Shown: piece after piece, positions 1-5,971 of the stretch | Layout: every line of letters begins with the position of its first letter | Numbering within the stretch: the stretch's first letter is position 1 | Assembly: GCA_027357125.1 (NCBI GenBank) | Contig: DAHVVW010000069.1 | Span: 1-8,439, forward strand | DNA: 8,439 bases | Source: Clostridiales bacterium | GTDB lineage: Bacteria; Bacillota; Desulfitobacteriia; Desulfitobacteriales; Desulfitobacteriaceae | Direction: 5' to 3' | Notes under the pieces: model-generated | The model's input: the letters and a program-made list of their open reading frames with translations, nothing else | What the model was told of the DNA's origin: nothing | The model's database searches: none | Translations under genes and position numbers: made by a program

Positions 1-950
1 TTCTAACCTTATTGCTTACTTTCATTCCGGTCGGACTTTGGATTTCGGCCTTGGCTGCCGGAGTGAATGTAGGGATCTTTACTTTGGTCGGAATGAGACT
101 AAGGCGTGTCACCCCGTCCCGGATCGTAAACCCGTTGATTAAAGCGCACAAAGCAGGACTGAATATCACCCCTTCACAGCTTGAAGCGCATTATCTGGCA
201 GGCGGAAATGTGGATAGGGTTGTAAACGCCTTGATCGCGGCGGAGAGAGCAGGAATTCCGCTGCAGTTCGAGCGTGCGGCTGCCATTGATTTGGCTGGGC
301 GGGATGTGTTGCAGGCAGTTCAGATGTCTGTTAACCCTAAAGTCATTGAGACTCCGATCGTTTCCGCTGTGGCTGCCAACGGGATCGAACTGAGAGTTAA
401 GGCCAGGGTTACGGTGCGCGCCAATATCGACCGCTTGGTCGGAGGTGCCGGGGAAGAAACAATTATCGCCCGGGTAGGAGAGGGCATTGTCACCAGTATC
501 GGGAGCAGTGACTCGCATAAAGCAGTTTTGGAAAACCCGGATATGGTTTCGCGCACAGTTTTAGCTAAGGGGCTTGACTCAGGCACGGCCTTCGAGATTC
601 TTTCCATCGATATTGCAGACGTTGATGTCGGCAAGAACATCGGGGCACAACTTCAGACCGATCAGGCCGAAGCGGATAAGAGGATTGCCCAAGCTAAAGC
701 TGAGGAAAGGCGGGCTATGGCAGTGGCGAAGGAGCAAGAGATGAAAGCCTCAGTCCAGGAGATGCGCGCTAAAGTGGTAGAAGCGGAAGCGGAAGTCCCA
801 AGAGCTATGGCCCAGGCTCTGCGCGACGGCAAGCTCGGAGTCATGGATTATTACAACATGCAGAATATCCTGGCCGACACGCAAATGAGGGACACCATTG
901 CGCGCTCCGGCAAAAGCGAGGCTCCCACTGACCAGGCACCCCTAAAATAA
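1..950 (+). CDS. floA: Flotillin-like protein FloA, 5' end cut by window edge
   Basis: FloA is a bacterial flotillin: a membrane-anchored scaffold that oligomerises on the inner face of the cell membrane and organises functional membrane microdomains. The reading frame is open to the left edge, and only about 15-20 residues seem to be missing compared with B. subtilis FloA (about 331 residues). The TTG at 12-14 is therefore probably an internal Leu codon and not the start. Visible parts are the end of the hydrophobic membrane hairpin ([15 protein letters not shown]), the motif VGMRLRRV, the SPFH region with [17 protein letters not shown] and [19 protein letters not shown], and then an Ala/Glu-rich coiled coil ([20 protein letters not shown] to [16 protein letters not shown]). 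The coil is followed by [11 protein letters not shown] and a short polar tail. An NfeD-family gene is expected upstream. The next gene starts 16 bases after the stop and is probably co-transcribed. The family assignment is very secure. Confidence 0.96.
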   Translation, partial: LTLLLTFIPVGLWISALAAGVNVGIFTLVGMRLRRVTPSRIVNPLIKAHKAGLNITPSQLEAHYLAGGNVDRVVNALIAAERAGIPLQFERAAAIDLAGRDVLQAVQMSVNPKVIETPIVSAVAANGIELRVKARVTVRANIDRLVGGAGEETIIARVGEGIVTSIGSSDSHKAVLENPDMVSRTVLAKGLDSGTAFEILSIDIADVDVGKNIGAQLQTDQAEADKRIAQAKAEERRAMAVAKEQEMKASVQEMRAKVVEAEAEVPRAMAQALRDGKLGVMDYYNMQNILADTQMRDTIARSGKSEAPTDQAPLK

Positions 951-966
951 GGGGGGAAGGTAAAGC

Positions 967-1572
967 ATGGAAGTATTAAGCTTCATAATAATAGTCTTTA
1001 CAATTTACAGCATCATAGCCAGCGTTAATACAAAAGGGGGGAATCTCCCTCGCGGCCGGACCAGGTTTCCTGGGGAAATCAAGTTTCCGCAAAAAAACCA
1101 GTTCCCACCTGAAATACGGTTTCCGCAGTCCGGGACAACAGAGTATCGGGAAACCCAGCGCAGCGAAGAAACGGATGCCCGCAATTCGAGCGCGTCTGGA
1201 CAAAATCTTGATCCATACAAAGACATGGAACTCGCCCAAGCGCAGGGATATGAAGGAGAGTGGGGGGATGAAGGCCGCCCTGCCGACATGCGGCCTGCGA
1301 TGAGTGATGAAGGTAGTATTGGAGTAGAAGGAAGCGTCGGTACTGAAGGAATAGCAGGCCCGGAAGGGTCAGCAGGCACAGAAGGGATATTTGTCCCACA
1401 GAAAAAATCAAGCACGAAAGAGAAAGCCAATCTGCGGACAGTCTCTTCTGCTGCTGCAACGGGAGTTTGGGATAACGAATTAAGTATGAAAGACTTGGTT
1501 CGGGGCGTAATTTGGTCGGAAGTTTTAGGAAGGCCGCGGGCCATGAAGCCACATCGCGGGCCGAGAGGATAG
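967..1572 (+). CDS. Small membrane-anchored protein with collagen-like Gly-X-Y segment, downstream of floA
   Basis: This 201-residue protein has no function I can name. ATG 967 follows a strong ribosome site (GGGGGGAAGG at 951-960). Residues 3-19 form one hydrophobic membrane span. Basic residues follow it (K23, R29, R31, R33), so by the positive-inside rule the rest should be cytoplasmic, on the same face as FloA. Residues 34-42 and 46-54 are two copies of FPxxxxFPQ-type sequence (FPGEIKFPQ, then FPPEIRFPQ). An acidic, low-complexity middle leads to residues 115-144, five hexapeptides EG-x-x-G-x in which Gly falls at every third position from G116 to G140. The C-terminus (about 171-197, core VRGVIWSEVLGRPRA) looks like a short helical interaction motif. 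I have an unverified recollection of similar tails in other clostridial proteins. Tight linkage to floA suggests a flotillin-associated role (inference). Confidence 0.82.
   Translation: MEVLSFIIIVFTIYSIIASVNTKGGNLPRGRTRFPGEIKFPQKNQFPPEIRFPQSGTTEYRETQRSEETDARNSSASGQNLDPYKDMELAQAQGYEGEWGDEGRPADMRPAMSDEGSIGVEGSVGTEGIAGPEGSAGTEGIFVPQKKSSTKEKANLRTVSSAAATGVWDNELSMKDLVRGVIWSEVLGRPRAMKPHRGPRG
1309..1398 (+). repeat. Five 18-base coding repeats giving Gly-X-Y triplets
   Basis: Five in-frame 18-base units encode EGSIGV, EGSVGT, EGIAGP, EGSAGT and EGIFVP. Glycine occupies every third residue over nine steps, as in collagen-like proteins, but the block is far shorter than a normal bacterial collagen domain and has only one proline inside the triplets. 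The DNA units have diverged (for example gaaggtagtattggagta against gaaggaagcgtcggtact), so this is an old duplication, not a fresh slippage tract. Confidence 0.8.
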
Positions 1573-1621
1573 TCTGGATAGCATTATCTCAGAAAGTTAG
1601 AAGAATATTGTAGGATTAACC

Positions 1622-1658
1622 ATACCCCCGATAGTTAAAAGAACTGTCGGGGGTATTT
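1622..1658 (+). terminator. Intrinsic terminator after the floA unit
   Basis: A 15-base-pair stem (ATACCCCCGATAGTT at 1622-1636 with AACTGTCGGGGGTAT at 1642-1656, one G-T wobble) closes on the loop AAAAG, followed by a short T run (1656-1658). It lies 49 bases after the stop of the small membrane protein and separates that unit from the next gene. The T run is short but the stem is very stable. The stem is symmetrical, but the reverse strand also has only a short T run (TATGG), so it is best read as a + strand terminator. Confidence 0.85.
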
Positions 1659-1807
1659 CCTCAAGCTGGGACATTCTTGTAACGGTTGGTCTGTAGGTGC
1701 CAATTCGTTTAGGGTACAGTTTTTGTGCGAATATAGGAGGTACTCCCTCCATTTCTGTCGAAGATGTCAATATATCCGCAGAGTAGATAGACGAAGGGGC
1801 TGGTATT
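1659..1807 (+). promoter_or_regulatory. Leader region of the hexapeptide-repeat gene with a GGAGG/CCTCC inverted repeat
   Basis: No convincing -35/-10 pair is visible, although transcription must start here because a terminator lies just upstream. At 1737-1751 the sequence GGAGG-tactc-CCTCC forms a small hairpin. It holds a perfect Shine-Dalgarno-like GGAGG that is not followed by a usable start codon. The ribosome site actually used for the downstream gene is AAGGGG at 1794-1799, 8 bases before ATG 1808. Confidence 0.35.
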
Positions 1808-2350
1808 ATGGCTATTTATGAGTTCGAGGGTAAGCGTCCCTCTATCGGCAAAGGTACATATGTTCACCCAGAAGCCTCGATTATCGGGGATGTCAGGATC
1901 GGAGAGGGCTGCTATATTGCAGCCGGGGCTAGGATTAGGGGAGACTGGGGGAGCATCGTGATCGGGCCCGGTTCGAACGTCCAGGAGAACTGCATTATTC
2001 ATGTATATCCCGGACGCTCAGGTACAATGGGACCGCGCAGCCATATCGGGCATGGGGCAATTCTGCATACGCCCAACCTGGGGGAGCATGTGCTGATCGG
2101 GATGGGTGCAATCGTCATGGATGATGTCACCATCGGGGACGGATGCTGCATCGGGGCCGGGGCTTTAGTCACGGAGAAGACGGAGATTCCTGCATTCAAG
2201 CTCGCCGTAGGGGTGCCGACAAAAATCATCGGAGATATTTCCGATGACATGAGACGTGCCTTAGATGAAGGGACAGCCCATTATCAGGCACTGCCCGTGC
2301 GCTGCTTGAAAGGGCTTAGGGAAATCAAGTTGGAAGAGGTATGCGAATAG
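1808..2350 (+). CDS. Gamma-carbonic-anhydrase-like hexapeptide-repeat protein (CaiE/PaaY family)
   Basis: This 180-residue protein is built of imperfect hexapeptide repeats (I/V-G-x-G-x-x) that fold into a left-handed beta-helix, followed by a C-terminal helix (about 145-180). It starts MAIYEFEGKRP, the opening typical of CaiE/PaaY-type proteins. The gamma-carbonic anhydrase set is complete: zinc ligands H65 (CIIH), H82 and H87 (HGAILH, spacing 5), plus R44 and D46 (RGD) and Q59 (NVQEN). The protein should form trimers with zinc or iron between subunits. In relatives the activity is carbonic anhydrase or, for PaaY, thioesterase action on CoA esters. The exact substrate cannot be read from sequence. 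It is transcribed alone, converging on the dipeptidase-CapA operon. A role near acyl-CoA metabolism would fit the fad genes further right, but they are 3.6 kb away and this link is speculative. Confidence 0.9.
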   Translation: MAIYEFEGKRPSIGKGTYVHPEASIIGDVRIGEGCYIAAGARIRGDWGSIVIGPGSNVQENCIIHVYPGRSGTMGPRSHIGHGAILHTPNLGEHVLIGMGAIVMDDVTIGDGCCIGAGALVTEKTEIPAFKLAVGVPTKIIGDISDDMRRALDEGTAHYQALPVRCLKGLREIKLEEVCE

Positions 2351-2462
2351 GCTATTGCCACTAAATTAAGGTGTGAATATGAGCAACATTGAAGTAAAGT
2401 TTAATTGTGTGGTCGATCGCACTGGGCACTGTTCTTTATCTTTTGCTCATTCAACCGTGATT

Positions 2463-4118
2463 CTATTTGAGGTTGAGGGTGCGCAGGACGCGCACAGCCT
2501 CACTTCCGGTAAATATTGTCGGTCGGTAGTCATTGCGGTCAGGAAGAGAGGAAACTGAACAAGGAATAACTTCCGGGACTAAGGTCTGTACTAAAGCGCC
2601 GTCCCTAAACGCAAACGTCTGCCGGTAAATAAACGTATCGCGGTACCAAGGGCTGGGGTTGCCCCCAAAGCTGAAGTTGCCAAGACTGTAAACGATGTAC
2701 TTGCCCTTGTATTTTTCTATTGGCTGGATGACGTGCGGATGATGACCCAGCACTAAATCTGCACCATAATCAATTGCCAAACGGCTTAACTCAATTTGCA
2801 GCGGGTCGGGCTTGGGGGTGTTTTCCCGGCCCCAGTGAAAATTGACCACGACGAGGCTGGATTCTTGCTTAGCCTTAAGCATATCTCTTTGTATCTGCTG
2901 CTTAAGGGCGGGTATATCAGCAGCTTGCTCCAGAGGGCCAAGTACATTATACCCGAGGATTGATGTGTCAAGCCCCTTGAGCGTTAACTTGGCGATTCTG
3001 TCATAACCGAAGGATTCAACCTGAGCTCGGTAGAGGGCACCAATGGTGTCGTAATACCCTTGATCGAGGTAATCCATCGTGTGATTGTTGGCTAAATTCA
3101 CGGCCTCAACTCCACCTGCGCGCAAGATGTGTGCATACCCGGGCATTCCCTTGAAAAAGAAGGGAGCAGACTGGAAGCTCTTGTTCGGCGTGCGGGTTTC
3201 AGAAGTTAGGGTGGTCTCAAGGTTGGCAATGGTTAAATCATCATTATTAAGGATGTCCTTCACTTTTTCGAAGAAGTAAGCCGGACCATAACGGTCATAG
3301 ACATCATTGAAACTTCCATTATAAGCAAAGCGCGGGTCTGAGCCGAGGACATTATCCCCGATGGCGCTGATAGTTAAAGTGACCAGGCCGTCTGCAGATG
3401 AGTCAGCTTGCCTTAGTTGAGGTTGTGGCTGTGCCTGAGATGCAGGGGGGTATTGATCTTTGTCATCAAAGTGCCACCACTCAGTGGAGATTGAGGCAAA
3501 GCCATGTTTGGTCATAACTCTTTCTAAATATTCAGCATTGGCTTTACTCTCGGCACCAACATCCTGGTAATTGCGGTCAGCTTTAGGGGAGAAGTCGTCA
3601 AAGCCGCTGGGCATGACGAGTTGCCTGTTATGACTGTCAACGAGGGTAAGGTCAACGGCACATCCGCGGGCATGGTTTGAAAATCCGCGATAGGGATTGG
3701 CTAGATAGCGTGAGTCCGGGGATTGCTGCCACATGGTGAACTGAACTGAGGGGGGGCGGTAAGCATCCCAGATTTTTAGATGATATCCGTCTTTAGCTAT
3801 TTCGTCACAGACAGCTTTAAGCTTGTCCGCAGTGCCCTGGCGTAAGTAAGCGGCAGAACTGGGATAGAGGCGCATACCGGTAAAGTTGCTTGCAGTCGCA
3901 TATTTGATGTCCAGGTCTACAGGCAAGTAATCTATATTCACAAAATCGCTCTTAGCCTTAACATAAAATCCGGGGCTGTCACCGGAACTGTCGGAGGAAG
4001 CTATGGTGTTCTGAGGTCCCACGAGTAGTATGTTAAGTGTGAGAATCGTAAGCCAAAGTAAATATCCTTTTTTCTTCTGTCCGCCATCCTGAGTCAGTAT
4101 GCGGACTATACTCTTCAA
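2463..4118 (-). CDS. Exported two-domain protein: VanX-type D-Ala-D-Ala dipeptidase fused to CapA-type metallophosphatase
   Basis: This 551-residue protein joins two enzymes. The start is TTG at 4118-4116, chosen because GGGGGAGG sits 5-6 bases upstream and the next in-frame Met is about residue 82. Residues 15-33 form a basic, hydrophobic signal or anchor (KKKGYLLWLTILTLNILLV), so the rest is outside the membrane. Residues about 55-220 are a peptidase M15D (VanX/DdpX) domain: IKYATASNFTG, DAYRP with R121, zinc ligands H149 and D156 (SNHARGCAVDLTL), catalytic E213 and zinc ligand H216 (EWWHF). A Pro/Gln-rich linker (222-245) leads to a CapA/PgsA calcineurin-like domain (247-550): GDN 254-256, NLET 299-302, ANNH 343-346, H428 (HWG), GHHPH 458-462 and YSLGNF. 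Both active sites look intact. It probably trims D-Ala-D-Ala and acts on a cell-surface polymer (inference). It lies 15 bases behind the upstream gene. Either half is common alone. Confidence 0.93.
   Translation of the reverse strand: MKSIVRILTQDGGQKKKGYLLWLTILTLNILLVGPQNTIASSDSSGDSPGFYVKAKSDFVNIDYLPVDLDIKYATASNFTGMRLYPSSAAYLRQGTADKLKAVCDEIAKDGYHLKIWDAYRPPSVQFTMWQQSPDSRYLANPYRGFSNHARGCAVDLTLVDSHNRQLVMPSGFDDFSPKADRNYQDVGAESKANAEYLERVMTKHGFASISTEWWHFDDKDQYPPASQAQPQPQLRQADSSADGLVTLTISAIGDNVLGSDPRFAYNGSFNDVYDRYGPAYFFEKVKDILNNDDLTIANLETTLTSETRTPNKSFQSAPFFFKGMPGYAHILRAGGVEAVNLANNHTMDYLDQGYYDTIGALYRAQVESFGYDRIAKLTLKGLDTSILGYNVLGPLEQAADIPALKQQIQRDMLKAKQESSLVVVNFHWGRENTPKPDPLQIELSRLAIDYGADLVLGHHPHVIQPIEKYKGKYIVYSLGNFSFGGNPSPWYRDTFIYRQTFAFRDGALVQTLVPEVIPCSVSSLPDRNDYRPTIFTGSEAVRVLRTLNLK
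2474..2502. other. Strong hairpin inside the 3' end of the dipeptidase-CapA gene
   Basis: TGAGG-GTGCGC, loop AGGAC, GCGCAC, bulge AG, CCTCA forms an 11-base-pair stem near the convergent gene ends. No T run follows on either strand, so it is not a standard intrinsic terminator. It may end or protect the 3' ends of the two converging transcripts, or it may be a by-product of the codons for VRVLRTL. No better terminator is visible between 2351 and 2462. Confidence 0.4.
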
Positions 4119-4133
4119 GGCGACCTCCCCCTT

Positions 4134-4853
4134 TTAATATCCATCCTCCTGCAGGCGCTTTTCCCAATAGCGGTTAGAGATCAAACGCAGAGAAAAGGGA
4201 TGATGGCTCCAAATCTCAGGCTTGTCTAGGGAGAACATCAAGGCATAGGCTTGACGGCAAGTCCCGAGCAGGGGATAGTTTTTTGCAATATATGCTAGAA
4301 TTGAGAGAACAGTTTCGCGTCGGTCTGCATAATAAAGGTTCTGCACGAAGCGGCGGCTGTGCGGAGAGAGGTGGTAGATAGCTAAGTCAGAGGACAAAGG
4401 TTCAATTTCCTGGCTGCTGAAGGCTACGGCCTGAAACTCAGGGAGGTCTGCCAAGCAGTCGGAGGACTCCAAAAAGCGTGCGAGATTTTCCTGAATGTAT
4501 GTAGGGGAAAACGGGAAAATTCCAGGGGTTGAAGCTAAGATCCGGAGACGCAGAAGGTTCGGACGTAAGGGGTCCTCTTCCTGGGATAAAGGGCAAATTT
4601 TTAGCTCTTCTAAGTACCGGATAAGCTCAGCCAGGCTTTGATTGCCTTCACAGGCTTCATTTTCCCAGAGGGGAAGGAGGGAATTAAGTATAGACGCTAA
4701 TTCTAGCCTGGGAGAATCGAATAGGCGGCAGTTAATTACCATGCGCACAGTCTCAGTGGTGGGATTCGCGAGATAGGAATGCCACATTTGTGGGTGGGAG
4801 GCTATGCGAGTGCGGAATTTGCGCTCAAAAGAATTCATGCTTCTCCCGCGCAT
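4134..4853 (-). CDS. Unrecognised helical protein, first gene of the dipeptidase-CapA operon
   Basis: I do not recognise this protein (239 residues from ATG 4853, 234 from ATG 4838). It has no signal peptide, membrane span or metal motif, and looks like a soluble, mostly helical protein rich in Leu and aromatics. Stretches that stand out are MWHSYLANPTTETVRMVINC near the N-terminus, LELASILNSLLPLW, and the C-terminal RRFVQNLYYADRRETVLSILAYIAKNYP. The start is ambiguous. ATG 4838 has GGGAG 4 bases upstream. ATG 4853 is 16 bases from AAAGGAG, which is too far. I favour 4838. The stop lies 15 bases before the start of the dipeptidase-CapA gene, so the two are almost surely co-transcribed, and this protein could act with or regulate that enzyme. 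Base composition and codon use match its neighbours. Coding status is well supported by length and operon spacing, the function is not. Confidence 0.78.
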   Translation of the reverse strand: MRGRSMNSFERKFRTRIASHPQMWHSYLANPTTETVRMVINCRLFDSPRLELASILNSLLPLWENEACEGNQSLAELIRYLEELKICPLSQEEDPLRPNLLRLRILASTPGIFPFSPTYIQENLARFLESSDCLADLPEFQAVAFSSQEIEPLSSDLAIYHLSPHSRRFVQNLYYADRRETVLSILAYIAKNYPLLGTCRQAYALMFSLDKPEIWSHHPFSLRLISNRYWEKRLQEDGY

Positions 4854-4864
4854 TTCCAGCGCGG
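4846..4864 (-). promoter_or_regulatory. Hairpin between a Shine-Dalgarno sequence and the likely start codon
   Basis: On the - strand CCGCGC-tggaaat-GCGCGG is a perfect 6-base-pair GC stem. It sits between AAAGGAG (about 4871-4877) and ATG 4838, and covers the alternative ATG 4853. If it folds, AAAGGAG is brought physically closer to ATG 4838, while the GGGAG site partly overlaps the stem's last G's. It may tune translation of the operon (inference). Confidence 0.45.
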
Positions 4865-4913
4865 TTTCTCTCCTTTCACGGGGAATACTTTTGCTTGAGA
4901 TTTAGTTTTTGCC

Positions 4914-4933
4914 TACTGAGTAAGTACTTAGTA
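4914..4933. promoter_or_regulatory. Imperfect inverted repeat upstream of the - strand operon
   Basis: TACTGAGTAA-GTACTTAGTA matches its own reverse complement at 8 of 10 positions per half. It lies about 75-80 bases upstream of the likely start at 4838, a good place for a regulator site. A related TTAGTAAG octamer occurs at 4928-4935 and again at 4993-5000. No matching regulator can be named, and no clear -35/-10 pair is seen beside it. Confidence 0.35.
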
Positions 4934-5108
4934 AGGGAAAAATAAAAAGAAGCATCCTAGGGTGTTTGGGAAAAATGTTTAGGAACCGTTTTTTAGTAAG
5001 CTTATGTAGTGTGTGAGCCTGGAAAAGATCTATCCGTGTTTTGACCTGACAATAATAGGCAGCTAATTCTCGTAAGTAAGTATCAAACACAATAAAGAAA
5101 ACTTGGCT

Positions 5109-5190
5109 TGCGCCCGATACTGCCGGTGGCAGTATCGCACTTGTTAGCCTTGAAGGCGCAGGCGGAAGCCTTAGTTGCACTTATGCGCCC
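5109..5190. repeat. GC-rich structured block, candidate dispersed intergenic repeat
   Basis: About 59% GC by hand count over 5101-5190, inside AT-rich spacer. It holds a perfect 10-base-pair stem (CGATACTGCC 5115-5124, loop GGT, GGCAGTATCG 5128-5137). A second pairing joins GGCGCA at 5155-5160 to TGCGCC at 5184-5189. The block is bounded by two direct copies of TGCGCCC (5109-5115 and 5184-5190), and AAGTGC occurs twice inside on the - strand. I know no riboswitch or RNA family with this layout. Sharp GC borders and bounding repeats suggest a MITE-like or REP-like element, but a single copy cannot prove that. Confidence 0.5.
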
Positions 5191-5213
5191 TCAGACTTAT
5201 ACTTTCTGAATAG

Positions 5214-5244
5214 CTAAAAAAGCGGAGCCGTGTAGGCAGCGCTT
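5214..5244 (-). terminator. Terminator-like hairpin, - strand polarity
   Basis: Read on the - strand, AAGCG-ct-GCC-tacac-GGC-tc-CGCTT is a nested stem with a 2x2 internal loop, followed directly by a TTTTTT run (rc of 5216-5221). It would stop transcripts entering from the right, antisense to the flavoprotein gene, before they reach the - strand operon. The stem is only moderately stable. Confidence 0.4.
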
Positions 5245-5297
5245 AAGAAGTGAGAAGATTTTTAATTAAATATGATGAATCGAAAGGGGAATTTTAA

Positions 5298-5756
5298 GTG
5301 AGACGCAAGGACAAAGAAATTACTGAACTACAGGGGATCGAGGAGATTATGAGGCGGGCCAAGGTATGCCGTTTGGGCCTGAGCCGAGGGAACAGGCCGT
5401 ATATAGTGCCGCTGAGCTTCGGCTATGCGGAAAACACTCTCTATTTTCATTCCGCACCAGAAGGAGAAAAGCTCACGATCATGCGCGAAAATTCTGCGGC
5501 CTGTTTCGAAATTGATCTTGATGTGGAAGAAGTGAAGGGGGACAATCCCTGCAACTGGAGCATGAGATATCAGAGTGTGGTGGGGTTTGGGGAAGTAAGT
5601 TTCATCGAAGATCCAGCCGCCAAAACGAAGGCTCTGGCACAAATCATCGGTCATTACACCCAGGATGGGTATGAGCTGTCCGACGAAGCTGTGCAGGGGC
5701 TGACGGTGTTTCAGCTCAAGATCGAGAGCATGACCGGGAAAAAGTCAAAGATCTAG
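5298..5756 (+). CDS. PNPOx-like split-barrel flavin-binding protein (NimA type)
   Basis: This 152-residue protein belongs to the pyridoxamine 5'-phosphate oxidase-like split beta-barrel family, the branch that includes 5-nitroimidazole reductase NimA and many uncharacterised FMN- or F420-binding proteins. Typical stretches are MRRKDKEI at the start, AKVCRLGLSRGNRPYIVPLSFGY (first barrel strands, residues 21-43), LYFHSAPEGEKL (48-59, cofactor-phosphate region) and YQSVVGFGEVSFIED (91-105). The start is GTG 5298, supported by AAGGGG at 5283-5288, 9 bases upstream. It acts in the cytoplasm, probably as a homodimer. NimA relatives reduce nitro groups, but most members have no known substrate, so resistance should not be inferred. 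It is a single-gene unit closed by its own terminator at 5790-5819. The family call is firm, the substrate unknown. Confidence 0.9.
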   Translation: MRRKDKEITELQGIEEIMRRAKVCRLGLSRGNRPYIVPLSFGYAENTLYFHSAPEGEKLTIMRENSAACFEIDLDVEEVKGDNPCNWSMRYQSVVGFGEVSFIEDPAAKTKALAQIIGHYTQDGYELSDEAVQGLTVFQLKIESMTGKKSKI

Positions 5757-5789
5757 GAATCTGATGCAAAACTGGTTTAAGTATTTCAG

Positions 5790-5819
5790 GCAAGCGGCTT
5801 TAACAAGTCGCTCGCTTTT
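5790..5819 (+). terminator. Intrinsic terminator after the flavoprotein gene
   Basis: GCAAGCGGCTT (5790-5800), loop TAAC, AAGTCGCTCGC (5805-5815), then TTTT. The stem is 11 positions long with one A-C mismatch and one G-T wobble. It lies 33 bases after the stop codon and isolates the gene from the fadR promoter region. Confidence 0.8.
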
Positions 5820-5862
5820 GTGTGCGTAGGAAGCTTTATTTGTATTGGAGGTAAAGTCGGCT

Positions 5863-5961
5863 GTGTGCCGATTCTACTCGGAAGCACTTGCTGAGATTAT
5901 TGCGTTGGGCCTTTTTCGATGGGCGGGAGAAGAAATATTAGAAATTATCTATTTATTTTGA
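5863..5961 (+). CDS. Possible 32-codon hydrophobic peptide upstream of fadR
   Basis: A GTG at 5863 opens 32 codons ending at TGA 5959-5961. The predicted peptide is MCRFYSEALAEIIALGLF followed by RWAGEEILEIIYLF, an amphipathic to hydrophobic helix with acidic residues. A perfect GGAGG lies at 5847-5851, 11 bases before the GTG, which is on the long side. A small hairpin (AGTCGGC-tgtgt-GCCGATT, 5855-5873) covers the start. No promoter is evident and the preceding terminator is strong, so expression is doubtful. This is a low-confidence candidate only. Confidence 0.22.
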   Translation: MCRFYSEALAEIIALGLFRWAGEEILEIIYLF

Positions 5962-5971
5962 CAAAGGCATA

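Larger units (their letters stand above)
4854..5297. other. Divergent intergenic region, 444 bases, no supported gene
   Basis: This gap separates the - strand operon from the + strand flavoprotein gene and must hold both promoters. Most of it is AT-rich, about 32% GC by hand count over 5041-5100, and has non-coding character. It contains the inverted repeat at 4914-4933, a GC-rich structured block at 5109-5190 and a hairpin at 5220-5244. A 92-codon - strand frame (4902-5180) crosses it but has no good ribosome site and spans the structured block, so I do not call it a gene. Confidence 0.6.

Noticed and set aside
12..14. TTG at 12 as the start of floA
   Set aside because: Family members have a longer N-terminal hydrophobic segment, the frame is open to position 1, and no ribosome site is visible before it.
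1005..1544. Long - strand frames antisense to the small floA-linked gene
   Set aside because: Shadow of the + strand gene, which has the ribosome site, membrane span and ordered repeats. The antisense product is only low-complexity Pro/Ser sequence mirrored from those repeats.
2373..2558. 61-codon + strand frame with a plausible AAGGTG site before ATG 2379
   Set aside because: Its last 96 bases lie antisense to the conserved 3' end of the dipeptidase-CapA gene, the peptide resembles nothing I know, and the composition does not look coding.
2463..4118. Vancomycin resistance determinant, because of the VanX-type domain
   Set aside because: No VanA/VanH-type genes or VanR/VanS regulators are present, the protein is exported instead of cytoplasmic, and M15D dipeptidases also serve in D-Ala recycling.
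4902..5180. 92-codon - strand frame in the intergenic region
   Set aside because: It runs through the GC-rich structured block and AT-rich spacer, has no good ribosome site and no recognisable domain. The frame is probably open by chance.
5101..5297. Riboswitch or T-box leader for the flavoprotein gene
   Set aside because: No conserved T-box sequence, FMN, cobalamin, TPP or other element I know could be recognised, and the structured block ends more than 100 bases before the gene.
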